From Saccharomonospora viridis DSM 43017 (GTDB lineage: Bacteria; Actinomycetota; Actinomycetes; Mycobacteriales; Pseudonocardiaceae): a stretch of DNA of 64,000 bases. Both the position numbers and the translations under genes were made by a program. The stretch spans positions 3,250,001-3,314,000 of the forward strand of contig NC_013159.1 in the NCBI RefSeq assembly GCF_000023865.1, given 5' to 3'. This document shows positions 42,723 to 51,079 of the stretch, piece after piece (positions within the stretch are counted from its first letter, which is position 1; each line of letters begins with the position of its first letter). The notes under the pieces were generated by a model that was not told where the DNA came from, did not search any database, and saw nothing but the letters and a program-made list of their open reading frames with translations.

Positions 42723-43436
42723 TCATTCCGAGAAGACGCTTTCCAGGGCTCGTCGGAATCGGGACGGAGTCAGGGTCTCCAACACCGACGACGCACCCGC
42801 CGCGAGTAATTCGTCCACGGAGTACACACCGGTGGCCACGGCGATGACACGCGCACCGGTGCTGAGGGCCGCGTGCACGTCCGCCGGTGTGTCTCCGATC
42901 AGGACGACGTGTTCGACCGGGATCGGGGTGCGGAACCGCCGGGCGGCGCGTTCCCTCGCGATGGTGACGAGTTCAGGCCGTTCCCGATGGTCGTCACCGA
43001 ATGCGCTCGTCGACAGGTCGAGGTGCCGGTCGAGGCCGAAAGCCTCGAGTTTGATCCGGGCGACCTCGGCGGTGTTGCCGGTGAGCACCCCCTGGTGCAT
43101 CGTCGGTTCGGCCGCGAGACCGGCCAACGCATTCCGCACGCCGGGAAGCACCCTGCCCCGTTCGGCGAGCTCGTCGGCCACGGCACGGAAGCCCTCAGCG
43201 AGCGCGGCCGAAAGACGTCGGAAGAGGTGCTCGGTGGGTTCGACGTCGTGGCTGCGCAAGGCCTCGTACATGATGTCGAGTTCGGTACGCCCGTGAACGA
43301 GGGGCATCTCCCGCAGTGGCTTTCCCACGACCTCGGGAAAGACCCGTTCGTAGACCATCCGACCCACGCCGCGACTCTCGATCAACGTGCGGTCGATGTC
43401 CCACAACACCAGTCGTTTCCGTGTTTTCCCGGTCAT
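42723..43436 (-). CDS. HAD-superfamily phosphatase
   Basis: A 237-residue HAD hydrolase of the phosphoglycolate-phosphatase-like group. Motif I has the nucleophile Asp (LVLWDIDRTLIES), the cap domain follows, motif II is in QGVLTGNTAEVAR, and motif IV VVLIGDTPADVHAAL has the metal-binding Asp, followed by VIAVATGVYSVDEL. Substrate unknown. ATG at 43436 is the family start; no strong Shine-Dalgarno is visible, so the mRNA may be leaderless. Confidence 0.88.
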   Translation of the reverse strand: MTGKTRKRLVLWDIDRTLIESRGVGRMVYERVFPEVVGKPLREMPLVHGRTELDIMYEALRSHDVEPTEHLFRRLSAALAEGFRAVADELAERGRVLPGVRNALAGLAAEPTMHQGVLTGNTAEVARIKLEAFGLDRHLDLSTSAFGDDHRERPELVTIARERAARRFRTPIPVEHVVLIGDTPADVHAALSTGARVIAVATGVYSVDELLAAGASSVLETLTPSRFRRALESVFSE

Positions 43437-43505
43437 CACGGCCAGTGTCCCAGAACGCCGAAGACCCCGGGCGCGGCTCAGCGCCTTCCCGTGGGAGCCG
43501 GGACA

Positions 43506-44114
43506 ATGGACGGGATGCGGCAGACGACGCCCGCGGGCAACGGCGAGACCACGTCGGGACCTTCGCTGGTCACGTTCGGTCATGGCACCGCCGACGCCGG
43601 GACGATGACCCGCCTGCTGCACGGTGCCGGGATACGGCGCCTGGTCGACGTGCGCACCGCCCCCGGCAGTCGGCGCAATCCCGACGCGTCCCGGGCCGCC
43701 ATGACCGACTGGTTGTCCCGAGCCGGTGTCGACTACCGCTGGGACAGACGACTGGGCGGCTGGCGGAAAGCCTCCCCGGCTTCCCCCGACGTCGCCCTGC
43801 GCAACGAATCCTTCCGCGGCTACGCCGAGCACATGCGCACAGCGGAGTTCCGCGCGGCCGTCGAGGAACTCCGCGCCGACGTCGAGGCCGATCCCACCGC
43901 GGTGTTGTGCGCGGAATCGGTGTGGTGGCGCTGCCATCGCAAGCTGATCGCCGACTTCCTCGTGCTGGTACACGGCATCGCCGTGCACCACCTCATGCAT
44001 GACGGTTCACTGCGACCCCACAGCCCCAGCCCGGCAGCCCGCCTGATCCCCGACGAACGGGTGCTTATCTACGACGAGGACGGCTCGTCCAGGGGGTCGG
44101 GACACAGCGGATGA
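43506..44114 (+). CDS. DUF488 domain protein
   Basis: A 202-residue DUF488 protein. It has the start VTFGHGTADAGTMTRLL, the basic core LVDVRTAPGSRRNP, YRWDRRLGGWRK, and the C-terminal motif VLCAESVWWRCHRKLIADFL with the conserved Cys-x8-CHR arrangement. The family is linked to nucleotide or redox functions but its biochemistry is unsettled. A second ATG lies three codons downstream. It is divergent from the HAD gene with only 69 bp between starts. Confidence 0.85.
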   Translation: MDGMRQTTPAGNGETTSGPSLVTFGHGTADAGTMTRLLHGAGIRRLVDVRTAPGSRRNPDASRAAMTDWLSRAGVDYRWDRRLGGWRKASPASPDVALRNESFRGYAEHMRTAEFRAAVEELRADVEADPTAVLCAESVWWRCHRKLIADFLVLVHGIAVHHLMHDGSLRPHSPSPAARLIPDERVLIYDEDGSSRGSGHSG

Positions 44115-44173
44115 CCACCCACCGCGCGGCACGACCCGAAATCCGCACCGGCCTGTCTCACCGCCGCGTGCCC

Positions 44174-44584
44174 TCACTCCCCGCTGTCGTCGGCGACCAG
44201 TTCGACCTCGAAACCTTCGCTGTTCTCCAGGAACGCGGCGAAATGGTCCGGACCGCCCGCGAACGGATGTCGATCACCGAACAACAGCTTCCAGCCGTGC
44301 GCGGACGCCTCGTTCGCCAGACGTTCGACATTCGCACGGCTTCCCGCCCAGAACGCCACGTGATTCATCCCGGCACGCAGACGGTCGTGACGGCCGGGCT
44401 TGCGATCCGGACTCGCTTCCAACACCACGTAACCGGCTGAACCACGGCTCCAGCTCCGCCCGTGCCGCCACCGCTGGGAACACACGTAGCCCAGCTGCCC
44501 GAGCAACCAACCCCACTCGCGCTCCGCCACGCCCAGGTCGTCGACCCACAGCTCCAGGTGATGCAGCGCACCGATCTCGGCCAT
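44174..44584 (-). CDS. VOC-family (glyoxalase/dioxygenase fold) protein
   Basis: A 136-residue protein with two beta-alpha-beta-beta-beta modules of the vicinal-oxygen-chelate fold: LHHLELWVDDLGVAEREWGW and MNHVAFWAGSRANVERLANE, ending in AAFLENSEGFEVELVA with the final metal-ligand Glu. Likely a metal-binding lyase, resistance protein or dioxygenase of unknown substrate. The first four codons (M-A-E-I) lie in one arm of a 13-bp inverted repeat whose other arm is just upstream, which could hide the start in a hairpin. Confidence 0.85.
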   Translation of the reverse strand: MAEIGALHHLELWVDDLGVAEREWGWLLGQLGYVCSQRWRHGRSWSRGSAGYVVLEASPDRKPGRHDRLRAGMNHVAFWAGSRANVERLANEASAHGWKLLFGDRHPFAGGPDHFAAFLENSEGFEVELVADDSGE

Positions 44585-44610
44585 GCGCTGAGTCTGGCAT
44601 GGCCGAGATC
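44573..44610. promoter_or_regulatory. 13-bp perfect inverted repeat covering the VOC gene start codon
   Basis: GATCTCGGCCATG at 44573-44585 is the exact complement of CATGGCCGAGATC at 44598-44610, with 12 bases between. It lies between the stop of the quinone oxidoreductase gene and the VOC gene and includes the VOC ATG. It may end the upstream transcript or repress VOC translation by pairing. Confidence 0.6.
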
Positions 44611-44618
44611 GGGCGGGG

Positions 44619-45542
44619 TCAGCTCACCGACAGAACGATCTTGCCTCGGGTGTGGCCTGTTTGGCTGAGACGCCAGGCCTCGGCGGCCTCCTCCAGCGGG
44701 AGGACACGGTCGACGACGACGCGGAGCTTGCCCGCGTCCACGAGTTTCGACAACTCGGTGAGGTCCTCAGCACTCGGCCGCACCCACATGGTCGCACCAC
44801 CGAGTTCCTCGGCCCTCGAATCGATCACGGACACCAGCCGCGACAGGTCGGACAGCAACTCCCGGGAGGCGTCGATCGACTCGCCCCCGACACAGTCCAC
44901 CACGGCGTCGACGCCGTCGGGCGCGAGCGCGCGCACGCGATCGACCAACCCCTCACCGTAGGTGACGGGCTCAGCGCCGAGTTCGCGCAGGAAGTCGTGG
45001 TTGCGTTCCGACGCCGTACCGATCACCCGCGCACCGCGGATGACGGCGAGCTGTGTGGCGAACATACCCACGCCACCCGCGGCGGCGTGGACGAGCACCG
45101 TCTCGCCCTCACGTATCCGTGCGCGGTCGAGTGACTGATAGGCCGTCAGTCCGGCCAGCGGCAGCCCCGCCGCCTCGGTCCATTCCGCCGACGCGGGTTT
45201 GGGCGCGATCAACCGAACGTTCGCGGCGACCAGCTCGGCGTAGGTGCCGTTGTGCACCCAGTCCTTGCGGACATAGCCGATGACCTCGTCACCGACCCGA
45301 TAGTCGTAGACGTCCAGGCCGACCGCCTCCACGACCCCGGCCACGTCCCAGCCCGGGATGATCGGGAACTGCACCTCCATCATCGGATCGAGGTAGCCTG
45401 CCCCGATCTTCCAGTCCACCGGGTTCACGCCGGCCGCCTTCACCCGGATGAGCACTTCACCGGGTGCCAACTTGGGGTCCGGGCGCTCGGCCAGCGTCAG
45501 CACCTCAGGACCGCCGTACTGCTGCTGAATGATCGCTCGCAT
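44619..45542 (-). CDS. Quinone oxidoreductase-like medium-chain dehydrogenase
   Basis: A 307-residue NADPH-dependent MDR protein without the zinc-ligand set of alcohol dehydrogenases. Evidence: MRAIIQQQYGGPEVLTLAER (start at ATG 45542), GVNPVDWKIGAGYL, IPGWDVAGVVEAVG, the nucleotide-binding motif VLVHAAAGGVGMFATQLA and VDAVVDCVGGESI. It reduces quinones or enones. The frame extends 42 codons upstream but that part does not resemble the family. It may share a transcript with the VOC gene 34 bp downstream. Confidence 0.9.
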   Translation of the reverse strand: MRAIIQQQYGGPEVLTLAERPDPKLAPGEVLIRVKAAGVNPVDWKIGAGYLDPMMEVQFPIIPGWDVAGVVEAVGLDVYDYRVGDEVIGYVRKDWVHNGTYAELVAANVRLIAPKPASAEWTEAAGLPLAGLTAYQSLDRARIREGETVLVHAAAGGVGMFATQLAVIRGARVIGTASERNHDFLRELGAEPVTYGEGLVDRVRALAPDGVDAVVDCVGGESIDASRELLSDLSRLVSVIDSRAEELGGATMWVRPSAEDLTELSKLVDAGKLRVVVDRVLPLEEAAEAWRLSQTGHTRGKIVLSVS

Positions 45543-45846
45543 GCACCGCGTAACGTCGTGGTCACGGCTCTTATTCCGGGGTGCTTCACCCATCCCCAGA
45601 AGCGGCTCCTGATGCATGTTGCATCTCGGCCCGCTGTACCGCGGTGCGGGCCGGTGACGTTCGAGCACATCACCCGCGGGTCACCGCACCATCCCAGTGA
45701 GACCGACGAGGGCGCCGTCTCTATCGCCGCGACACGACTTTCGCACTCGTCGACACACCGTCGGTCCAAAAACGAAGGTGGGCACCACGTGTCCACCGTG
45801 GTGCCCACCTGCCACAAGCCCTGGTCAGGACCTGCTCAGGACTGGA
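45543..45846. other. Intergenic region with symporter terminator
   Basis: No gene is seen. The region holds the strong terminator at 45776-45810 and, to its left, the probable promoter of the oxidoreductase. Confidence 0.55.
45776..45810 (-). terminator. Intrinsic terminator of the symporter operon
   Basis: AGGTGGGCACCACG pairs perfectly with CGTGGTGCCCACCT across a 7-base loop. On the minus strand it is followed by TCGTTTTTGG, giving a U-tract, the best classical intrinsic terminator in the window. Confidence 0.88.
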
Positions 45847-45978
45847 TCAGACGACCGTCGTGCCCCTCTTGCGAGCTTCCCGGTAGTCCTTGATGACACC
45901 GTGGGTCAGCACGCCGAGGACGATCGCGGTGAGCAACGGCCACACCAGGATGTATGCCGTGATGAGCAACGTCTGCAT
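45847..45978 (-). CDS. Small subunit of a putative sodium symporter
   Basis: A 43-residue protein: MQTLLITAYILVWPLLTAIV then LGVLTHGVIKDYREARKRG. It has one membrane helix and a basic cytoplasmic tail, the layout of the putative transporter small subunit that accompanies actinobacterial sodium:solute symporters. AGGAAGG lies 6-8 bases before the ATG. It is 23 bp downstream of the symporter and ends in the terminator at 45776. Confidence 0.8.
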   Translation of the reverse strand: MQTLLITAYILVWPLLTAIVLGVLTHGVIKDYREARKRGTTVV

Positions 45979-46001
45979 ATTCGCCTTCCTGTCGTGAGTT
46001 C

Positions 46002-47666
46002 TCAGCGGGCGGGGACGGCGTCGTCGCCGTGCTCCGGCCTCTGCCTCGCTTCCTCTTGGAACGCGGTGACCCGCTCAGCGATCAGCGCGAAGTCGAACCG
46101 CTCGGTGTTGCGCATGGTGATCAGCACACACGTCACCGTGCTGGCGCCGTAGGCGACCAGCGCGCCGAGCAGCGTCGGGTAGTCCCGGAGGAAGCCGATC
46201 ACAAACGGCGTGAGGACGACGAAGGCGATACCGGCGACCCCGAGGCCGACGCGTTTGCCGAGGAAGCCGAACGCCATGAGCCCGAACACCACCGCCGCAC
46301 CGATCGCCGCCGCGATCTCCATCACGAACCCGACGACGCCGGTCAGCTCCAGCAGCTCGAAGCGCGCCACGACGAAGAAGCCCACGCCGACGATGGCGGA
46401 CATGGTGAACGCCAGGTTGTTGATCCGGTCCCAGAAGCAGCTGACGATGACCGGGAACACCAGCGCACCCCACAGGCCACCCATGAACACCAGCAGGTCG
46501 AGGATGTCGAACTTCGTCATGGCGATCATGACGCCGATGGCCGTGGCACCGACCATCGTCATCCGCCCGATCAGCAGCATCGTCTCGGGCTTGGCCTTGT
46601 TCCGGGCCAGGTTCCGGCCGTAGATGTCGGTCATCACCAGCGACGACAGGGCCGCGAGGTCGGCGTCCGCGGTGGAGGACAGCGAGCCGATCACCATGAT
46701 GAACAGCACGCCGATCATGAAGGCGGGCAGGTAGTCCGACGCCATCTGCGGGATGATGTTGTTCATGTCGCCGTCCATCGGCTGCAGACCGACCATCAGG
46801 GCGACCAGGCCGATCATGCCGAGGCCGATCACCGTGCCGCCGTAACCCAGCGTGGCTGTGATGAACGTGGCCTTGATCTTGTCCTGCCGCACCGCGAAGA
46901 GGCGCTGGGCGATCGTCTGGTTACCGACCGCGTAAGCCAGCACCGCCGCCAGGTAGGGGGCGCCCTGCTCCAGGAACGCGGTACCGGAGAAGAAGTCCGC
47001 CTGCTCGTCGGTGATCTTCAGCATGCCCTCGTCGATCAAACTCGGGCCACCGGCGGCGAAGAACACCATCGGGATGATGATCGCCGCGGCCAACATCATG
47101 GCCACGAGCTGGGCGTAGTCGGTCAGCACCGAAGCACGGAAGCCCGACCACAGCGTGTAGACGAGCACGCCGACCGCCACCGCCAGCACGCCGTGCATGA
47201 AGTTGAACGGCGTGAGGATCTCCACCAGCGCGCCGGCTGCGGTGAAGTTCGCCGTCAAGCTGATGAGGCTGCCGGCGATGTTGGAGAACGCGAGAATCAG
47301 CTGGCTCGATTTTCCGTGCCGGGCTCGCATCAACTCGGCCAGAGTGTGCGCCCGCGGCGCCAACTCACGGAACCGCCGCCCGAACGGGTAGATGCAGAGG
47401 ATCATGAGCGCGCCCCAGAGCCCGTAGTGGATGGGGCCCGACAGACCGTAGGTGTAGCCGGAACTGGCGCTCGCGTAGAACGAGGCCGCCCACACCCAGG
47501 TGGCGGTCATGCTCGTAGCCGAGATCCCGAAACCGATCGCACTGTTCGAGACCATGAAGCCGTCAACGTTCTCTTTTTTCTCTCTAATTGTTCGAGTTAA
47601 GAGAAACGTGACACCATAGAACCCGACCAATAAGAGAACGGTAGTCGTTGCGCTCAGCTGAAACAA
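46002..47666 (-). CDS. Sodium:solute symporter family permease
   Basis: A 554-residue transporter with about 13 membrane helices. Evidence: FGISATSMTATWVWAASFYA, HTLAELMRARHGKSSQLILA, AVGNQTIAQRLFAVRQ, the sodium-site-like region FIMVIGSLSSTADADLAALS and NLARNKAKPE. The family imports organic acids, amino acids, urea or sugars with Na+. The substrate cannot be assigned. TTG start at 47666 lies 7 bases after GGAG. The presence of a small subunit suggests a monocarboxylate or amino-acid type. An AT-rich 1.1-kb upstream region may hold its regulation. Confidence 0.9.
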   Translation of the reverse strand: MFQLSATTTVLLLVGFYGVTFLLTRTIREKKENVDGFMVSNSAIGFGISATSMTATWVWAASFYASASSGYTYGLSGPIHYGLWGALMILCIYPFGRRFRELAPRAHTLAELMRARHGKSSQLILAFSNIAGSLISLTANFTAAGALVEILTPFNFMHGVLAVAVGVLVYTLWSGFRASVLTDYAQLVAMMLAAAIIIPMVFFAAGGPSLIDEGMLKITDEQADFFSGTAFLEQGAPYLAAVLAYAVGNQTIAQRLFAVRQDKIKATFITATLGYGGTVIGLGMIGLVALMVGLQPMDGDMNNIIPQMASDYLPAFMIGVLFIMVIGSLSSTADADLAALSSLVMTDIYGRNLARNKAKPETMLLIGRMTMVGATAIGVMIAMTKFDILDLLVFMGGLWGALVFPVIVSCFWDRINNLAFTMSAIVGVGFFVVARFELLELTGVVGFVMEIAAAIGAAVVFGLMAFGFLGKRVGLGVAGIAFVVLTPFVIGFLRDYPTLLGALVAYGASTVTCVLITMRNTERFDFALIAERVTAFQEEARQRPEHGDDAVPAR

Positions 47667-48772
47667 CTATTATCTCCATACCATATGTCGTTATCATTTC
47701 CCCCCTTTTCAGGAGGGCGAACGACGAATACCCTTAGCTGGTTACACAAGGGATTGGAACCAGATAGTAATGAGGAACACACATCAGTTGGTGACCTGCA
47801 TCACCTTTTTCGCCCGGAATGGCATTCCGTAAAGCGCCCCAGAGATCGCGATCTTTACCCGGAAAGGCCAGGTAGAGCCCCCTCTTGTGGCCCCCGGCAT
47901 GCACCATCGCGCGTTTCATGTGACTTCTGACACACTTACATGCTCCCCCTCTCGCAAGGGTGTGCGCTGGGCAAACAGTTGACTACACCCTTCCAGTGGT
48001 CACGCGAGTGGCCCCCCCCTGTGCACATGCGAAGCCTCAACGGAGCCGAGGCACCCCTTCGTAGATTTCCACTCGCACAGGAGGCGCTCACGAAGACAGG
48101 AATCGGACGGGGCAACCACCGGAGACCCGGGAATACACCACCGAAATCACATCCCGATAACGAGCAAACAGCGGCTTCGCACGCTGCGAATATCCATCGC
48201 AATCTCCACATAAACCGGATCACATCCGACCGGTCGGATTCCAAGGGGAGAAGACCCGGAATTCCACTAATTGGCAAACCGCCAACAAGATCGAGGGACG
48301 GTCTGACGACCGGGAAAAGAGCGGAATTTCGAGCTCGTCACGGCCGCATGGCGCCGGATTACGCCGCCGACTCGAGTATGTCTGCGAATGGCGCAACAGA
48401 AAGCGAATGGCGCAACAGAATTCGGCGTGGCCGCACCGGGCGGACCGGAGGCCGGACGACGAGCCGGACGATCTCGCTCGAGCGGCACGCCTGCACCGCC
48501 GACGGAACCGACACCGAACCGACGGGGTGGCACGGGAAGCGGTGTCCGCGCCCCTCGTCGCCCCATCCACCGACCGCGACGCGTACCGGGTCTCGCCCTC
48601 GCCTTCCACGCCCCGACCGGGATGCCACCGGCCCTACGACGGTGTCGCCCTCCCGACTCGACTCAGCGACGCGACCTCGCAGGCGCCCACTCATCGCCCG
48701 GGAACACCATCACCACCCCCGCGTTACAGTATTAGTTGAACGCACAACTACTTCTGTGAGTGTGGTGACAGC
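47667..48772. other. 1.1-kb non-coding region upstream of the symporter and luciferase-like genes
   Basis: No gene can be supported here: overlapping frames have random composition and no motifs. The left part (47670-48000) is AT-richer and has short palindromes such as AGATCGCGATCT (about 47842-47853) and CGGAATGGCATTCCG. A 19-bp tandem duplication beginning GCGAATGGCGCAACAGAA lies at 48384-48421. The right end holds the operator of the luciferase-like operon at 48733. Confidence 0.6.
48733..48750. promoter_or_regulatory. Inverted repeat operator of the luciferase-like/FMN reductase operon
   Basis: TAGTTGAACGCACAACTA is an inverted repeat with 6-bp perfect arms. It lies just after a TACAGTAT -10-like sequence (about 48725-48732) and 22 bp before the ATG. 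Form and position are typical for a MarR- or TetR-type repressor site. Confidence 0.6.
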
Positions 48773-49873
48773 ATGCAATTCGGGATCTTCACCGTCGGTG
48801 ACGTCACGCCCGACCCCACCACGGGCCGGACCCCCACCGAACACGAACGCATCAAGGCCATGGTGCGGATCGCGCTGAAGGCCGAGGAAGTCGGTCTCGA
48901 CGTCTTCGCCACGGGCGAGCACCACAACCCACCGTTCGTACCGTCGTCGCCCACCACCATGCTCGGTTACATCGCCGCCCGTACCGAGCGGCTGATCCTG
49001 TCGACCGCGACGACCCTGATCACCACCAACGACCCGGTGAAGATCGCCGAGGACTTCGCGATGCTGCAGCACCTCGCCGACGGCCGGGTGGACCTCATGC
49101 TGGGCCGAGGCAACACCCCGCCCGTCTACCCGTGGTTCGGTCAGGACATCCGCCAGGGAATCCCCCTGGCCATCGAGAACTACGCGCTCCTGCACAAACT
49201 GTGGCGCGAGGACGTCGTCGACTGGCAAGGTCGTTTCCGCACCCCACTCCAGGGATTCACCGCGACCCCGCGCCCACTCGACGGTGTACCGCCGTTCGTG
49301 TGGCACGGCTCCATCCGTAGTCCCCAGATCGCGGAACAGGCCGCCTACTACGGCGACGGGTTCTTCCACAACAACATCTTCTGGCCACCCGAGCACACGA
49401 AGCGGATGGTCGAGCTGTACCGCGAACGGTTCGCCCACTACGGGCACGGCGAACCCCACCAGGCGATCGTCGGCCTCGGTGGCCAGGTGTTCATGCGGAA
49501 GAACTCGCAGGACGCCGTCCGGGAATTCCGCCCCTACTTCGACCACGCCCCGGTCTACGGTGGAGGACCGTCACTGGAGGAGTTCTCCGCACAGACACCG
49601 CTCACCGTGGGCAGTCCCCAGCAGGTCATCGAACGCACACTGAGCTTCCGCGAGTACGCGGGTGACTACCAACGGCAGCTGTTCCTCATGGACCACGCCG
49701 GACTGCCCCTGAAAACGGTGCTGGAACAACTCGACATGCTCGGCGAGATCGTACCGGTGCTGCGTAAGGAGTTCGCCGCGATGCGGGCGCCGGACGTCCC
49801 CGACGCGCCCACCCACGAATCGTTGAAAGCGGCGCAGCGGGAAGCCACCGACGAGAACACGGACACGAGGTGA
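48773..49873 (+). CDS. Luciferase-like flavin-dependent monooxygenase (CE1758-type)
   Basis: A 366-residue LLM-family oxidoreductase. Evidence: MQFGIFTVGDVTPDPTTGRT, EVGLDVFATGEHHNPPFVPS, RLILSTATTLITTNDPVKIA, FAMLQHLADGRVDLMLGRGN and HGSIRSPQIAEQAAYYGDGF. This set matches the CE1758 subgroup, which is usually followed by an NAD(P)H-dependent FMN reductase, as here. The enzyme would oxidise an unknown substrate with O2 and reduced FMN. It is the first gene of a two-gene operon. Confidence 0.88.
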   Translation: MQFGIFTVGDVTPDPTTGRTPTEHERIKAMVRIALKAEEVGLDVFATGEHHNPPFVPSSPTTMLGYIAARTERLILSTATTLITTNDPVKIAEDFAMLQHLADGRVDLMLGRGNTPPVYPWFGQDIRQGIPLAIENYALLHKLWREDVVDWQGRFRTPLQGFTATPRPLDGVPPFVWHGSIRSPQIAEQAAYYGDGFFHNNIFWPPEHTKRMVELYRERFAHYGHGEPHQAIVGLGGQVFMRKNSQDAVREFRPYFDHAPVYGGGPSLEEFSAQTPLTVGSPQQVIERTLSFREYAGDYQRQLFLMDHAGLPLKTVLEQLDMLGEIVPVLRKEFAAMRAPDVPDAPTHESLKAAQREATDENTDTR

Positions 49874-49875
49874 TC

Positions 49876-50472
49876 ATGACCGCACACGACCTGGCCGTCG
49901 TGACGGCCGGCCTCACCACTCCGTCCGCCACCCGACTGCTCGCGGACCGGCTGACCGAAGCCGTCTCCCGACACGTCCCGGTGGAGCCGCACATCGTGGA
50001 GCTGCGAGAACACGCGCGGGACATCGCCGACAACTTCATCACCGGGTTCGCCCCTCCCGCCTTGGCGGCGGAGCTCGACGCGGTCACCAGGGCCGACGGT
50101 CTGATCGCCGTCACCCCGATCTTCACGGCGTCCTACAGCGGTTTGTTCAAGTCCTTCTTCGACGTCGTGGACAACACCGCGTTACGCGGAAAACCCGTGC
50201 TCATCGCCGCCACGGGCGGTACCCCGCGGCACTCCCTCGCGTTGGAACACGCCGTGCGGCCCCTGTTCGCCTACCTGCGGGCGATCGTCATGCCCACCGG
50301 CGTGTACGCCGCGTCGCAGGACTGGGGCGGTGAAGGGGCCGCGGAACTGTCCCAGCGCATCGACCGGGCCGCGGCGGAACTCGCCGACGCCTTGAGTGGC
50401 CGACCCGCCTCCCCCGAACCCGAGGAGGAGTTCGTGCCCTTCGACGAACTGTTACGGCAGCAAGGCCGGTAG
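49876..50472 (+). CDS. NAD(P)H-dependent FMN reductase (CE1759-type)
   Basis: A 198-residue flavodoxin-like reductase with VVTAGLTTPSATRLLADRL, ADGLIAVTPIFTASYSGLFK and KPVLIAATGGTPRHSLALEH (FMN-binding loops). It supplies reduced FMN to the upstream monooxygenase. ATG at 49876 is preferred because GAGG lies 5 bases before it; a GTG at 49870 that overlaps the upstream stop is the alternative. Confidence 0.9.
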   Translation: MTAHDLAVVTAGLTTPSATRLLADRLTEAVSRHVPVEPHIVELREHARDIADNFITGFAPPALAAELDAVTRADGLIAVTPIFTASYSGLFKSFFDVVDNTALRGKPVLIAATGGTPRHSLALEHAVRPLFAYLRAIVMPTGVYAASQDWGGEGAAELSQRIDRAAAELADALSGRPASPEPEEEFVPFDELLRQQGR

Positions 50473-50536
50473 CCGAGATACCCGATCACGGAAGTGGCCG
50501 GTGGCCGCCATCCCGCCGCTCATCGATCCGCCACGG

Positions 50537-51055
50537 TCACCGTGGGGGCAGTCGGTCTTCGAGCACCTGGCCGGGCCAGCCGTCGACCTCGAACGTCACG
50601 GTCGGTGTGAACCCTTGACCGCGGTAGTAGCGCACGAGCGCTCCGTCACCGCCTGCCCAACAGTCCACCCGCACCAGACTCCGGCCTCGCCTTCGGGCCT
50701 CCGCCCGCGCCTCGGTGAGCAGGAACGCCCCCACCCCTCGCCCGGTGAACTCCCGAGCCGTGATGAGCAGGTCGATGTAGACCTCAGGCTCGTCCACCGG
50801 CGGAATGTGCGCGGGCGGATGGTCGGCGAAGATCGCCGCACCGGCCGCGACGCCGTCGATCTCCGCGATGACCAGGCCCGGGTGCGCGGCCATTGCGCGC
50901 ACCCGTTCCACGCGCTTGGGGTTCTTCGAGAAGGGCGTGGAGCCCCACTGGCCGGCCCGCCCCCGCTCGACCAACCACGCGACGGCACCGTCGAACATGT
51001 CGAGGAGTACGGCAGCGTCGTCGGGCCGTCCCGACCTCAGCATGATCGCGCTCAT
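50537..51055 (-). CDS. GNAT-family N-acetyltransferase
   Basis: A 172-residue acetyltransferase. The acetyl-CoA motif is present: YIDLLITAREFTGRGVGAFL then LTEARAEARRRGRSLVRVDC, followed by LVRYYRGQGFTPTVTF. The substrate is unknown. It starts 25 bp from the FadE stop in the same direction and could be the last gene of the carboxylase operon. Confidence 0.87.
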   Translation of the reverse strand: MSAIMLRSGRPDDAAVLLDMFDGAVAWLVERGRAGQWGSTPFSKNPKRVERVRAMAAHPGLVIAEIDGVAAGAAIFADHPPAHIPPVDEPEVYIDLLITAREFTGRGVGAFLLTEARAEARRRGRSLVRVDCWAGGDGALVRYYRGQGFTPTVTFEVDGWPGQVLEDRLPPR

Positions 51056-51079
51056 GGATCGAGGAGTCTACGTACCCGA

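Noticed and set aside
47940-48878. 312-codon plus-strand frame in the long intergenic region
   Set aside because: No motif or consistent codon bias and it overlaps the luciferase-like gene out of frame.
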